This document shows positions 1-8,717 of a DNA stretch of 10,773 nucleotides, piece after piece. How positions within the stretch are numbered: position 1 is the stretch's first letter; each line of letters begins with the position of its first letter. Made by a program: the position numbers and the translations under genes. The DNA lies in the NCBI GenBank assembly GCA_013152765.1, contig JAADFT010000054.1, positions 1 to 10,773 of the forward strand, written 5' to 3'. Source of the stretch: Calditrichota bacterium. GTDB lineage: Bacteria > Zhuqueibacterota > Zhuqueibacteria > Oleimicrobiales > Geothermoviventaceae. The notes under the pieces were generated by a model. The model saw only the letters and a program-made list of their open reading frames with translations. It was not told the origin of the DNA and did no database searches.

Positions 1-380
1 TGAATCTGGTACAGGTCAATCACATCCACATTAAGCCGACGCAAGCTCGCTTCGAGCTCCTGGCGAACGCTCCAGGCCTTCAGCCGTCCCGAGACTCTTC
101 CGCGGGCGTCCCAGACCAGACCGCACTTGGTGGCGATGATCACCTGATCCCGTCGCCCCGCCACTGCCTTGCCGACAATTTCTTCGCTGTGACCGAGACC
201 GTACACAGCGGCCGTGTCGATCCAGTTGATGCCTAAATCCAGCGCCCTTTGAATCGTGGCAATCGAGTCGCGGTCGTCCTGAGGCCCCCAGCCCCACTGC
301 CACGGGCCACCGATTGCCCAGGCGCCAAGCCCAACAGTCGTCAATTCCAGATCTGTGTAGCCAAGTCTTCGCTTGCGCAT
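1..380 (-). CDS. Aldo/keto reductase, N-terminal part (cut by window edge)
   Basis: Reading leftwards from ATG at 380-378 gives an open frame of 126 codons to the window edge. It begins MRKRRLGYTDLELTTVGLG, the usual first beta strand of NAD(P)H-dependent aldo/keto reductases. Three of the four family catalytic residues are visible: Asp55 and Tyr60 in DTAAVYG, and Lys85 in ATKCG. The last complete residues, DVIDLYQI, are followed by CA-, consistent with the catalytic His that normally follows this motif, but the third base lies outside the window. The family reduces carbonyl substrates in a (beta/alpha)8 barrel in the cytoplasm; the substrate cannot be told from this fragment. GGAGGT (390-385) lies 4 nt before the ATG and supports the start. 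The gene is divergent from the thioesterase at 663. The C-terminal half is outside the window. Confidence 0.93.
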   Translation of the reverse strand, partial: MRKRRLGYTDLELTTVGLGAWAIGGPWQWGWGPQDDRDSIATIQRALDLGINWIDTAAVYGLGHSEEIVGKAVAGRRDQVIIATKCGLVWDARGRVSGRLKAWSVRQELEASLRRLNVDVIDLYQI

Positions 381-510
381 CTTCACCTCCGTTCTGTCCC
401 GTTGACGACTGAGATCGCGATCCGCTTCACCAGAATAACTGCAATCTCGCTGCCGAACTCCGTTCCACAATCCGCCAACGCGGCCTGTTCCTCTCTGGCA
501 AAGGTACTTC

Positions 511-541
511 TTGAAAACGCTTTCTTCAAGTCCGAATATTC
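511..541 (+). promoter_or_regulatory. Possible sigma70-type promoter for the thioesterase
   Basis: TTGAAA (511-516) matches five of six bases of the -35 consensus and is followed after 18 nt by AATATT (535-540), a four-of-six -10 match. Transcription would start near 547, leaving a leader of about 115 nt before the ATG at 663. The spacer overlaps an inverted repeat, CTTGAA (510-515) / TTCAAG (525-530), which could be an operator. This is a by-eye match in an organism whose sigma-factor preferences are unknown. Confidence 0.3.
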
Positions 542-662
542 CCAACGGCCACCCGGATCTGCACGGAACAACTCGAAAGCCGTTGAGACCCTTCGGCTGC
601 CCGGGTTTGCGTTTGGCGCGCCCATTTTGTACATTGGCGACCCAGCACAGGGAGGAATGCCA

Positions 663-1421
663 ATGTCCACACAAGCTGCAACCGTCTTTACGTTTTCATT
701 TTCGGTCAAGGGCCATCACGTTGGGTCGGAGGGTTGGGCACACCCGTGGTTTGTGCAAAACGTGGCGCAGGACATTTCTGTTGCGGTGAGCGAAGCACAC
801 GGCTTCAACAGCGCCTGGTACCGCGCCGCCAGGAGTGGCTGGGTGATGCGCAGTTTCGAAGTCGACTACCGGCATCCCTGGACGCTGGAGCAGGACTTCG
901 TAGCCGAAACCTGGATCAGCAAACGTACACGCGTTGTGGCTGTGCGTCAGTACCTGTTCAAAGACCGCTCATCCGGCCAGCCTGTAAGCGGCGCCCAGGC
1001 CGAGTGGGTTTACGTCGACGCTTCCACTACCCGGCCCATTCCAATCCCCGACATCTTTGCAACACGCTACGTTCTCGACCCTCGCACAGCCCTGCAAAGC
1101 ATCGATCCCCCTCAGGACGAAGCCCTGCTGATCGGTCGGGTCGGTTTCCGCGTGCGTTACTCCGATCTGGACATGAACAGGCACGCCAACAACGTCGCTT
1201 ACATTCGCTGGGCCACCGACGCCTTGCAGGAAGTCGGAGCCACTGGCAGGCCAATCTGGTGGAAAATTCAGTTCAAGCTACCGGCCGGGCTGGCCGAGAA
1301 TCTGGAGGTCGAGGTTTACAGCACCGGGGTGAACGCTTCAGGAGCGGGCTGGCAGGTGAACATTCTCAGTAAGGACCGGGGCGCGACGCTGGCTACCGCG
1401 CGGGTTGTGACCGCGTCGTGA
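663..1421 (+). CDS. Acyl-ACP thioesterase (double hotdog fold)
   Basis: The 252-residue product resembles the acyl-ACP thioesterase family (PF01643), which hydrolyses acyl-ACP to free fatty acid in the cytoplasm. The N-terminal hotdog (about 10-130) contains the stretch around SAWYRAARSGWVMRSF and a strand rich in VVAVRQYLF. The second hotdog (about 155-250) carries DMNRHANNVAYIRW at 170-183. This aligns with the D-x-N-x-H active-site signature of plant FatA/FatB, giving Asp170, Asn172 and His174 as likely catalytic residues. The frame is open upstream to 249, but GGAGGA at 651-656 sits 6 nt before ATG 663. The in-frame ATG at 657 abuts the SD with no spacing, so 663 is preferred. The gene stands alone, divergent from the aldo/keto reductase and convergent with the flippase-like gene. 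Chain-length preference cannot be read from sequence. Confidence 0.88.
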   Translation: MSTQAATVFTFSFSVKGHHVGSEGWAHPWFVQNVAQDISVAVSEAHGFNSAWYRAARSGWVMRSFEVDYRHPWTLEQDFVAETWISKRTRVVAVRQYLFKDRSSGQPVSGAQAEWVYVDASTTRPIPIPDIFATRYVLDPRTALQSIDPPQDEALLIGRVGFRVRYSDLDMNRHANNVAYIRWATDALQEVGATGRPIWWKIQFKLPAGLAENLEVEVYSTGVNASGAGWQVNILSKDRGATLATARVVTAS

Positions 1422-1459
1422 CGGGCACACCGAGAAGTTTCCGAGCAAAAGACGATCTG

Positions 1460-1518
1460 CCACGAGGGGAAACCTAATTCTGCTACGTGAAAATTTGGTT
1501 GGCTTTTCGGAGTCGTGG
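1460..1518. repeat. Inverted repeat, outer arm pair of the hairpin cluster
   Basis: CCACGA at 1460-1465 is the exact reverse complement of TCGTGG at 1513-1518, separated by 47 nt. The adjoining GAAACC (1469-1474) and GGTTTC (1517-1522) are also complementary, but the second arm overlaps TCGTGG, so the two pairings are mutually exclusive. It lies between the stops of the convergent thioesterase and flippase-like genes, directly before four further hairpins. Six-base arms this far apart can arise by chance; the context is what makes it worth listing. Confidence 0.35.
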
Positions 1519-1524
1519 TTTCTC

Positions 1525-1553
1525 CAGGGCGAGATGTTCCTTAGTCTCGCCTG
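1525..1553. repeat. Stem-loop 1 of the convergent spacer
   Basis: GGCGAGA (1528-1534) pairs perfectly with TCTCGCC (1545-1551) across a 10-nt loop. The stem can alternatively extend outwards as CAGG/CCTG with one bulged G. No T-run follows on either strand, so it is not a textbook rho-independent terminator. Its place about 100 bp past the thioesterase stop would still fit a role in 3'-end protection. Confidence 0.6.
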
Positions 1554-1559
1554 AAACAA

Positions 1560-1575
1560 GCCTGCTTTAGCAGGC
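1560..1575. repeat. Stem-loop 2 of the convergent spacer
   Basis: GCCTGC (1560-1565) and GCAGGC (1570-1575) form a perfect 6-bp stem with loop TTTA; the dyad continues one more base pair inwards. It is directly followed, with no spacer, by stem-loop 3. Short perfect GC-rich palindromes placed next to one another in a spacer resemble REP/BIME-type elements, but copy number elsewhere in the genome is unknown. Confidence 0.6.
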
Positions 1576-1621
1576 GGCTTCCTTTGGTAGCCCGGGGATT
1601 TGATCCCGGGGCGGAGAAGCC
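1576..1621. repeat. Stem-loop 3, long imperfect hairpin
   Basis: GGCTTC (1576-1581) pairs with GAAGCC (1616-1621) and encloses a second stem at 1590-1612. In that inner stem GCCC pairs with GGGC and GGGAT with ATCCC around a TTG triloop, with a single G-G mismatch. The overall shape is a two-tier hairpin with an asymmetric internal loop. No T-tract follows. This is the strongest secondary structure of the 1422-1702 spacer. Confidence 0.65.
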
Positions 1622-1626
1622 ACGCG

Positions 1627-1660
1627 CTACTTTCGCATTCGTTTCCCGAATCTGACGTAG
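1627..1660. repeat. Stem-loop 4 of the convergent spacer
   Basis: ATTCG (1637-1641) pairs with CGAAT (1647-1651) across loop TTTCC, and CTAC (1627-1630) pairs with GTAG (1657-1660) outside it. The hairpin is weaker than its neighbours. It ends about 40 nt from the stop codon of the flippase-like gene, so for that gene it would lie in the 3' untranslated region. Confidence 0.45.
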
Positions 1661-1702
1661 TAGACCTGACCACCTAAGCAGTGCCTCAACGGCGGGGCAA
1701 GT

Positions 1703-2743
1703 TCAAGAAGATGTCTGCAGTTGCACTTCCGGTTCTTGCAGCGTCTCTTCGGTGTGGCTGATCTTGGAAAGGGAGTACCCTTCCTTCCCCGCGAAAATGA
1801 ATCCCACCAGCGCCACGGGCAGGAAGCTGATGGCGTGTACCGCCACGGCGAAACTCAGCGACGCAGAGGCCGGGATCCCGAACAGCTCCAGCGACTTCAT
1901 GCAGAGCCAGTGGTAAGTACCCACGTAGCCGGGCGAACTCGGCACCACCACGGCGATAGTGGTAATCACCAGCGTCACCAGAGCAGCATCCCAGGGTAGG
2001 TTGTACGTGCGGGAAAGATCGAACGCCTGGAATCCGAACACGAACACAAGCACGTACCCGGCCCAAATCAAAACTGACAGAACGACAAGCCACAGGTAGT
2101 CCAGCCTGCGCCGCAGGGGCACAACGCCGCGAGCGAATTCCCGGATGAGGGTGGCGATTTTGCCCGCCAGTTTTTGCGAGATGGGCCCCAACAAGCGCTG
2201 CACCCACCGCGTGACCGTGCTCTCGTACTTTCGCAAAGCGACCAGGAAAACAATCAGGGCCAGGGCAAACCCGAAAGTGAGGTAGCCGCTCGTACGCACC
2301 CAGCTTGGGAAGGGGAAAATCACAAACGTGATGCCCATGATCACAATCAGGGTGAGGACATCGATTACGCGCTCGACAGCGATGGTGGCCAGCGCGAGGC
2401 TGGCAGGCAACCGGCCCTTCTTCCCGATGATGTAAGCTCGCAAAACCTCGCCCAAATGGGCCGGGAGCACGTCGTTGGCCATGTAGCCGATCATGAGCGC
2501 GCTGAAGAGTTGCCCCGAGCGGAAGCGGTGTACTGGATCGAGCAGCAACTTGTGCCGCACGGCTCTCAACCAGTGGCTGCCGAATAGGGCCGCCAGGGCG
2601 GGCACGAACCACCAGTAGTCGGCCTGAAGCAGCGCCTGCCCGACCTGGTGCAGGTCCACCCCCTTGATCGCAAGATACAGGAAAAACACGCTGATGGCCA
2701 GTCCCACAAATAACCGCAAACTTTGTTTGATTTTTCTCGCCAT
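1703..2743 (-). CDS. Flippase-like integral membrane protein (LPG synthase TM / UPF0104 family)
   Basis: The 346-residue polytopic membrane protein has about eight hydrophobic segments, near residues 11-27, 43-59, 79-94, 117-145, 155-170, 216-241, 253-268 and 294-318. It carries family landmarks of the lysylphosphatidylglycerol synthase transmembrane region (PF03706): IGYMANDVLPAHLGEVLRAY at 85-104 and PSSPGYVGTYH at 268-278. Members move or synthesise lipid-linked molecules in the inner membrane. Because the soluble aminoacyl-transferase domain of MprF is absent, only a flippase-like role is suggested and the substrate is unknown. AGGAG (2754-2750) precedes ATG 2743 by 6 nt. The start lies 18 bp after the stop of the YchF-like gene, so co-transcription is likely. 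The short tail after residue 320 is hydrophilic and probably cytoplasmic. Confidence 0.85.
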   Translation of the reverse strand: MARKIKQSLRLFVGLAISVFFLYLAIKGVDLHQVGQALLQADYWWFVPALAALFGSHWLRAVRHKLLLDPVHRFRSGQLFSALMIGYMANDVLPAHLGEVLRAYIIGKKGRLPASLALATIAVERVIDVLTLIVIMGITFVIFPFPSWVRTSGYLTFGFALALIVFLVALRKYESTVTRWVQRLLGPISQKLAGKIATLIREFARGVVPLRRRLDYLWLVVLSVLIWAGYVLVFVFGFQAFDLSRTYNLPWDAALVTLVITTIAVVVPSSPGYVGTYHWLCMKSLELFGIPASASLSFAVAVHAISFLPVALVGFIFAGKEGYSLSKISHTEETLQEPEVQLQTSS

Positions 2744-2761
2744 CAGCTACTCCTGGTTGCT

Positions 2762-3853
2762 CTACACGCCGAACCTCACGGTGATCACGTCGCCGTCTTG
2801 GACAACGTAATCCTTGCCTTCAAGTCGCAGCACCCCTTCTTCGCGGCACCTGGCAAACGAACCAAGCCGCACCAGATCCTCGTACGGCACCACTTCGGCC
2901 CGGATGAAACCTCGCTCCAGATCGCTGTGAATCGCTCCCGCCGCCTCTTTGGCGCGCGTGCCTCGCCGAATCGTCCAGGCACGTACTTCCTTCTCACCAG
3001 CCGTGAAGAAATTGACAAGGCCGAGCAGCTCGTACGAGTCGCGAATCAGCCTGGACCGCGCTGGCTCCTCGAGATTCAAATCGTCCAGAAAAGCTCTGGC
3101 GTCCTCCGGCTCCAGCTGTGCAATTTCCGCTTCGATCTGCGCACAAACCGCCGTGACGCGAGTATTTGGAACCGTAGCCACATCGGCGAATTTGTCCAGC
3201 CAGACCTGCTCCTTTCCCAGGTCGCTCTCGCCAATGTTAACCACGATCAAGGTCGGCTTCAGTGTCAAAAAGCTGTAGCCGCGGACGACCTTCTCTTCCT
3301 CCGGCGCCAGCTCGAGAACGCGCAAAGGCTGGTTCTCTTCCAGAACTGTCCGGAAGCGACTCAGCAGCTCAAGCTCGAACAGCTCCTCTTCATTTTTCGT
3401 CTTGTGAGCCGTTTTCTCAAGCCTGGCGATCCGGTTCTCCACGATCGCCAGATCTGAGAGCAAAAACTCGGCCATGAGCTCGTCCAGGTCGCGAACTGGA
3501 TCCACATTTCCGAGCGGGTGCGGCACAGACTCGTCCTCGAAAGCCCGCAAGACGATCAGCAACTCGTCGAGAGTGCGGATGTAGCCGAGGAATTCGTCGT
3601 CGAGTCCCGAGCGAGAGCCTCCTTCGCGCTGCACCGGAGCCATGTCCACGTACTCAACCGTAGCGGGCGTCACTTTGCGCGGCTGGAAAATTTCTGCGAG
3701 GCGCTCGAGCCGTTCATCGGGCACATCCACCACGGCACGGTGGGTTTCCCGCTTGCCGCCCATGAACTTGTCCACTGCGACGCTTCCACCCGTGAGCGCG
3801 TTGAACAGCGTCGTTTTGCCCGAAAGCGGTAGTCCAACAATGCCGACGATCAT
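2762..3853 (-). CDS. ychF: Divergent YchF/OLA1-family P-loop NTPase (DUF933/TGS C-terminus)
   Basis: The 363-residue protein matches YchF in length and order. It has a P-loop GLPLSGKTTLFNALT (7-21), a helical middle (about 120-180), the YchF-type NxxE in place of NKxD (Asn206, Glu209), and a TGS-like C-terminal domain (about 280-363) with RAWTIRRGT, GFIRAE and EGKDYVVQDGDV. His112, in the place of the histidine implicated in YchF ATP hydrolysis, is kept. The switch regions differ: the P-loop has LSGKT where NVGKS is usual, the NFPFCTIEPN-like switch I is replaced by a Lys/Arg/Gly-rich stretch (29-39), and the DxAG of switch II reads DMAP (70-73). YchF proteins bind ATP and associate with ribosomes in stress responses; whether this one does is inference. 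AGGAGG (3864-3859) lies 5 nt before ATG 3853. It is 24 bp after the HAD gene. Confidence 0.87.
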   Translation of the reverse strand: MIVGIVGLPLSGKTTLFNALTGGSVAVDKFMGGKRETHRAVVDVPDERLERLAEIFQPRKVTPATVEYVDMAPVQREGGSRSGLDDEFLGYIRTLDELLIVLRAFEDESVPHPLGNVDPVRDLDELMAEFLLSDLAIVENRIARLEKTAHKTKNEEELFELELLSRFRTVLEENQPLRVLELAPEEEKVVRGYSFLTLKPTLIVVNIGESDLGKEQVWLDKFADVATVPNTRVTAVCAQIEAEIAQLEPEDARAFLDDLNLEEPARSRLIRDSYELLGLVNFFTAGEKEVRAWTIRRGTRAKEAAGAIHSDLERGFIRAEVVPYEDLVRLGSFARCREEGVLRLEGKDYVVQDGDVITVRFGV

Positions 3854-3877
3854 TTCGGCCTCCTGCGCCCTGGTCGC

Positions 3878-4591
3878 TTACTGGTCACAGTCATTCACAC
3901 GAAGCCCCAAACGGCATTCGAGCCGTTGAACCCCGCGAAGCACATCGGAAAATGTCGTGTACGGTTCGAACTCGTAGCCGTTCTCACGACACCAATCCTG
4001 CAAGGGACCCTTGGCGAAGATGTAGTCGGCAGCTTCCACACCGTGGCGGTCGCTGATGCCATCACCGACGAAAACCGTGAAATCGCCTTCTTCGCGCAGT
4101 CGCCTGATGTGGTACCCTTTGCAGTTCGCGCACTCGTCGCACTCGATTCCGTGGTAAGGCAGTTCTGGCACAATCACACCGCCGTCCAGAAGCACCGCTT
4201 TGTTCGAGTAGAACTCCACGTCCCCGAGACCGCTTTTTTCAAGTACCCGACGGATGTAAATGTCCAGCCCGTCGCTGAGCACGGTGACGGGATAGCCGCG
4301 CTGTCGGCAGTACCGGACGAATTCCGGGAAGTGTGGATCCACCGTTTGCTGGCTGAGTAACGCTTCGAATTCCTTCGGGTCAAACCGGCTGGCGGCACAG
4401 ATTTCTTCCAGGTACTCCTTCGAAGTGATCTCGCCACGGATGTAACGATCCACCGTCTCCTGCCAGCGATCTTTCCCGGCGAATGTCTGGAAAAACAGAT
4501 CCCCCACATCATTCACCGCCGTCGTTCCGTCGAAATCGCAAAAGATGCGAAGCCGTTTGACGTCCGTCTCTGTTCCAACTGGATTGTTCAT
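3878..4591 (-). CDS. MtnX-like HAD-IB family phosphatase
   Basis: The 237-residue soluble phosphatase has all four HAD motifs. These are DFDGT (nucleophile Asp19, general acid Asp21), LSDG with Ser106, Lys158 in NCKG, and VGDGISD with Asp177 and Asp181. The tail YIFAKGPLQDWCRENG is typical of the MtnX/phosphoserine-phosphatase-like group. MtnX dephosphorylates 2-hydroxy-3-keto-5-methylthiopentenyl-1-phosphate in methionine salvage. No other salvage gene is in view, so the substrate stays open. Three cysteines (151, 154, 157) precede the motif III lysine. The frame is open to 4855, but that extension is low-complexity, overlaps the ppdK terminator and precedes motif I by more than 100 residues, so ATG 4591 is chosen. 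Its SD is weak (GGAACGGAC). It is probably first in an operon with the YchF-like and flippase-like genes. Confidence 0.88.
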   Translation of the reverse strand: MNNPVGTETDVKRLRIFCDFDGTTAVNDVGDLFFQTFAGKDRWQETVDRYIRGEITSKEYLEEICAASRFDPKEFEALLSQQTVDPHFPEFVRYCRQRGYPVTVLSDGLDIYIRRVLEKSGLGDVEFYSNKAVLLDGGVIVPELPYHGIECDECANCKGYHIRRLREEGDFTVFVGDGISDRHGVEAADYIFAKGPLQDWCRENGYEFEPYTTFSDVLRGVQRLECRLGLRVNDCDQ

Positions 4592-4815
4592 GTCCGTTCC
4601 ACTGAAGCTGCTGGTTCTGTCCGAAAAAACCGACGTGGCACTCTGTGTGGTTCCGTTTGCTGCGTGGGATTTGTGTGAGATCTGCGGCCGGATCGCCCGC
4701 CTAGGTCGGTCAAATCCGGTAGCTACGCTGACAATCTTCCAGCGAAATGGGCTAAACCGCCCAAAACTCCTTGCCTTTTCCACGCACAGGGATCGCGCGA
4801 AATGTTCTTCTTCCC
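4592..4815. other. Leader/promoter region of the HAD-ychF-flippase group
   Basis: This 224-bp stretch between the ppdK terminator and the HAD start should hold the promoter of the minus-strand group. I see no strong -35/-10 pair by eye. A short dyad, TGGGC (4748-4752) / GCCCA (4759-4763), is followed on the minus strand by ATTT and could be a second, weaker terminator for ppdK. On the minus strand a run of six T (4629-4624) lies about 33 nt before the HAD start codon, without a convincing stem. Confidence 0.4.
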
Positions 4816-4856
4816 AAAATGAGCGTGGCGTCCGCTGCTGCCGCGGACGCCACACC
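4816..4856 (-). terminator. Rho-independent terminator of ppdK
   Basis: Arms 4825-4835 and 4843-4853 are exact reverse complements (11 bp, GTGGCGTCCGC on both strands' left arm) with a 7-nt loop. On the minus strand two to three further pairs including G-U extend the stem, which is followed within a few bases by ATTTT (4820-4816). It begins about 40 nt past the ppdK stop at 4896. The plus-strand side lacks a T-run, so it works for minus-strand transcription. It separates ppdK from the HAD group. Confidence 0.75.
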
Positions 4857-4895
4857 GAAAAGTCTTTACCAGAAGTTGGAGGGAAGAGTCGGCAC

Positions 4896-7589
<2,694 letters not shown>

Positions 7590-8193
7590 CGTCGTCCTCC
7601 AAGTTTTTCAGAACCCGTCCGTGGAGAGCACCGTAAGTCATGATCGTTCAACCCGACGCCGTCGCTACCTGAGGCAACGACGGACGCTCGAGAACCAGTT
7701 CATTTCAACAAGAAGCCTTCAGCCCGACATCTTTCTACGCTTTGCCTTCCCCCTGCGTTCACCGGAAATCGTGCTTTTTGCGATGCTGCACTTCGCCCGT
7801 TGACCTTCTCAGGTCAGAAGCGAGGGCTGAGCAAAAGCTTGGGAGATGCGCCCGGACCGGTGCGACGAGGAGTTTCGCGAAAAGCGCAGAGATGACCGAA
7901 GCACAAGTTTTCCCCACCGAGCCCCCTCTTACGCCGCAGAGCGGCGCGCCAGATTCAGGAACAACCTCTGGTCAGGAGAGCAAGAGCACCCTTCTTCCGT
8001 CGGCCCCGGGCTCACTGCTGCGTTTTGTCCCGGCTGTGCCCTTCACAGTCATCCCGTGAAGCTCGCACGGTCAAGCGAGCACACAACAAGAGGCGACAGC
8101 GAGCGCCACCCTCCTGGCACCGCCAGCTTACAACAGTTGCGAGAGTCGCGAAATGCAGAGCAGCTCAGAACCGCGAAGCCCGAAGGTTGCACC
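7590..8193. other. 604-bp region without a convincing gene, upstream of ppdK
   Basis: Plus-strand frames of 105 and 121 codons overlap each other here (7742-8211), but neither resembles a known family, has a good SD, or leads anywhere. The minus strand is broken by many stops. Besides the ppdK leader hairpin, the stretch contains several small dyads: TGACCT/AGGTCA with a TCTC centre (7801-7816), CGCCGC/GCGGCG (7932-7946), GCTCGC/GCGAGC (8061-8080) and CTGGC/GCCAG (8114-8126). It must hold the ppdK promoter and the chrA 3' end; I could not fix either by eye. No tRNA or recognisable structural RNA was found. Confidence 0.5.
7659..7683 (-). promoter_or_regulatory. Hairpin in the presumed ppdK leader
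   Basis: Positions 7659-7669 and 7673-7683 form an 11-bp stem with a 3-nt loop. Nine pairs are Watson-Crick. The other two (7665/7677 and 7667/7675) are C-A mismatches on the plus strand but G-U wobbles on the minus strand, so the full stem exists only in minus-strand RNA, the ppdK sense. The near edge is 69 nt before the ppdK start codon. No T-run follows, so a terminator/attenuator is not evident; it may stabilise the mRNA or bind a regulator. Confidence 0.45.
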
Positions 8194-8715
8194 TCAAAGA
8201 AACACACCTAATCCGGCAGCCACCACAATCACAAGAATCGGGTGAACCTTCAGAAAAGCAAGCACAACAAAACTTGCCAGCGCAAGAGCACCAGCCTGCC
8301 AGTTTGCCACGCTCCGCGGGAAAAGTGTCCACACAACCCACGCCAGCATGCCGATCACCACAGGCCGCAACGCCATGAACATGCCGTTGATGCGCGGGTT
8401 GTCTTTGTGCTCGTAGAGCAGGTACGCAAAGACCAGCATCCCAATCGCAGCCGGCGCACTGACGCCCACAATGGCCACCAGGCTACCCAGTACTCCAGCC
8501 ACTTCCCAGCCGACGAAAGCCGCCAGTTTCACCGCGATTGGGCCGGGCAAGGCATTCCCCATGGCCAGAGCGTCCACGAACTCTTCGGGCGTCAGCCAGT
8601 GGTGCATGTCCACCACCTCCGCCTGAATCAGCGGAATCATGGCGGGCCCGCTGCCGAAACCAAACGTTCCGACCTTGGCAAAGGCCAGGAACAACTTGCC
8701 CAGCGCCACAACCAA
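8194..8715 (-). CDS. chrA: ChrA family chromate transporter, half-size (single CHR domain)
   Basis: The 173-residue membrane protein is one CHR domain (PF02417). The N-terminal signature is KVGTFGFGSGPAMIPLIQAE (14-33), followed by WLTPEEFVDALAM and the conserved GNALPGPIAVKLAAFVG (53-69). About five to six hydrophobic segments follow. CHR proteins export chromate or related oxyanions across the inner membrane; half-size members commonly occur as adjacent pairs, but no partner is visible on either side here. The start is TTG at 8715: it lies 2 bp after the stop of the S41 peptidase, with GGAG 8 nt upstream inside the end of that gene. A GTG two codons later would leave an SD spacing of about 14 nt. 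Translational coupling to the peptidase is likely. Substrate is assigned by family only. Confidence 0.88.
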   Translation of the reverse strand: MVVALGKLFLAFAKVGTFGFGSGPAMIPLIQAEVVDMHHWLTPEEFVDALAMGNALPGPIAVKLAAFVGWEVAGVLGSLVAIVGVSAPAAIGMLVFAYLLYEHKDNPRINGMFMALRPVVIGMLAWVVWTLFPRSVANWQAGALALASFVVLAFLKVHPILVIVVAAGLGVFL

Positions 8716-8717
8716 CG

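Noticed and set aside
249..662. N-terminal extension of the thioesterase by 138 codons
   Set aside because: The extension overlaps the aldo/keto reductase on the other strand, has no hotdog or signal-peptide character, and a proper SD lies 6 nt before ATG 663.
1686..2612. Minus-strand frame of 308 codons overlapping the flippase-like gene
   Set aside because: Same strand but a different frame; Arg/Gly/His/Pro-rich with no membrane segments, while the 346-residue frame carries the family motifs and a good SD.
2723..3457. Plus-strand open frame of 244 codons opposite the YchF-like gene
   Set aside because: Antisense shadow; the minus strand has clear P-loop and TGS motifs, the plus frame has none.
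4592..4855. N-terminal extension of the HAD phosphatase by 88 codons
   Set aside because: It would start inside the ppdK terminator, and HAD-IB proteins place motif I near the N-terminus, as ATG 4591 does.
7742..8211. Two overlapping plus-strand frames (105 and 121 codons) in the gap before ppdK
   Set aside because: No SD, no family resemblance and mutually overlapping in different frames; kept only as part of the gap finding.
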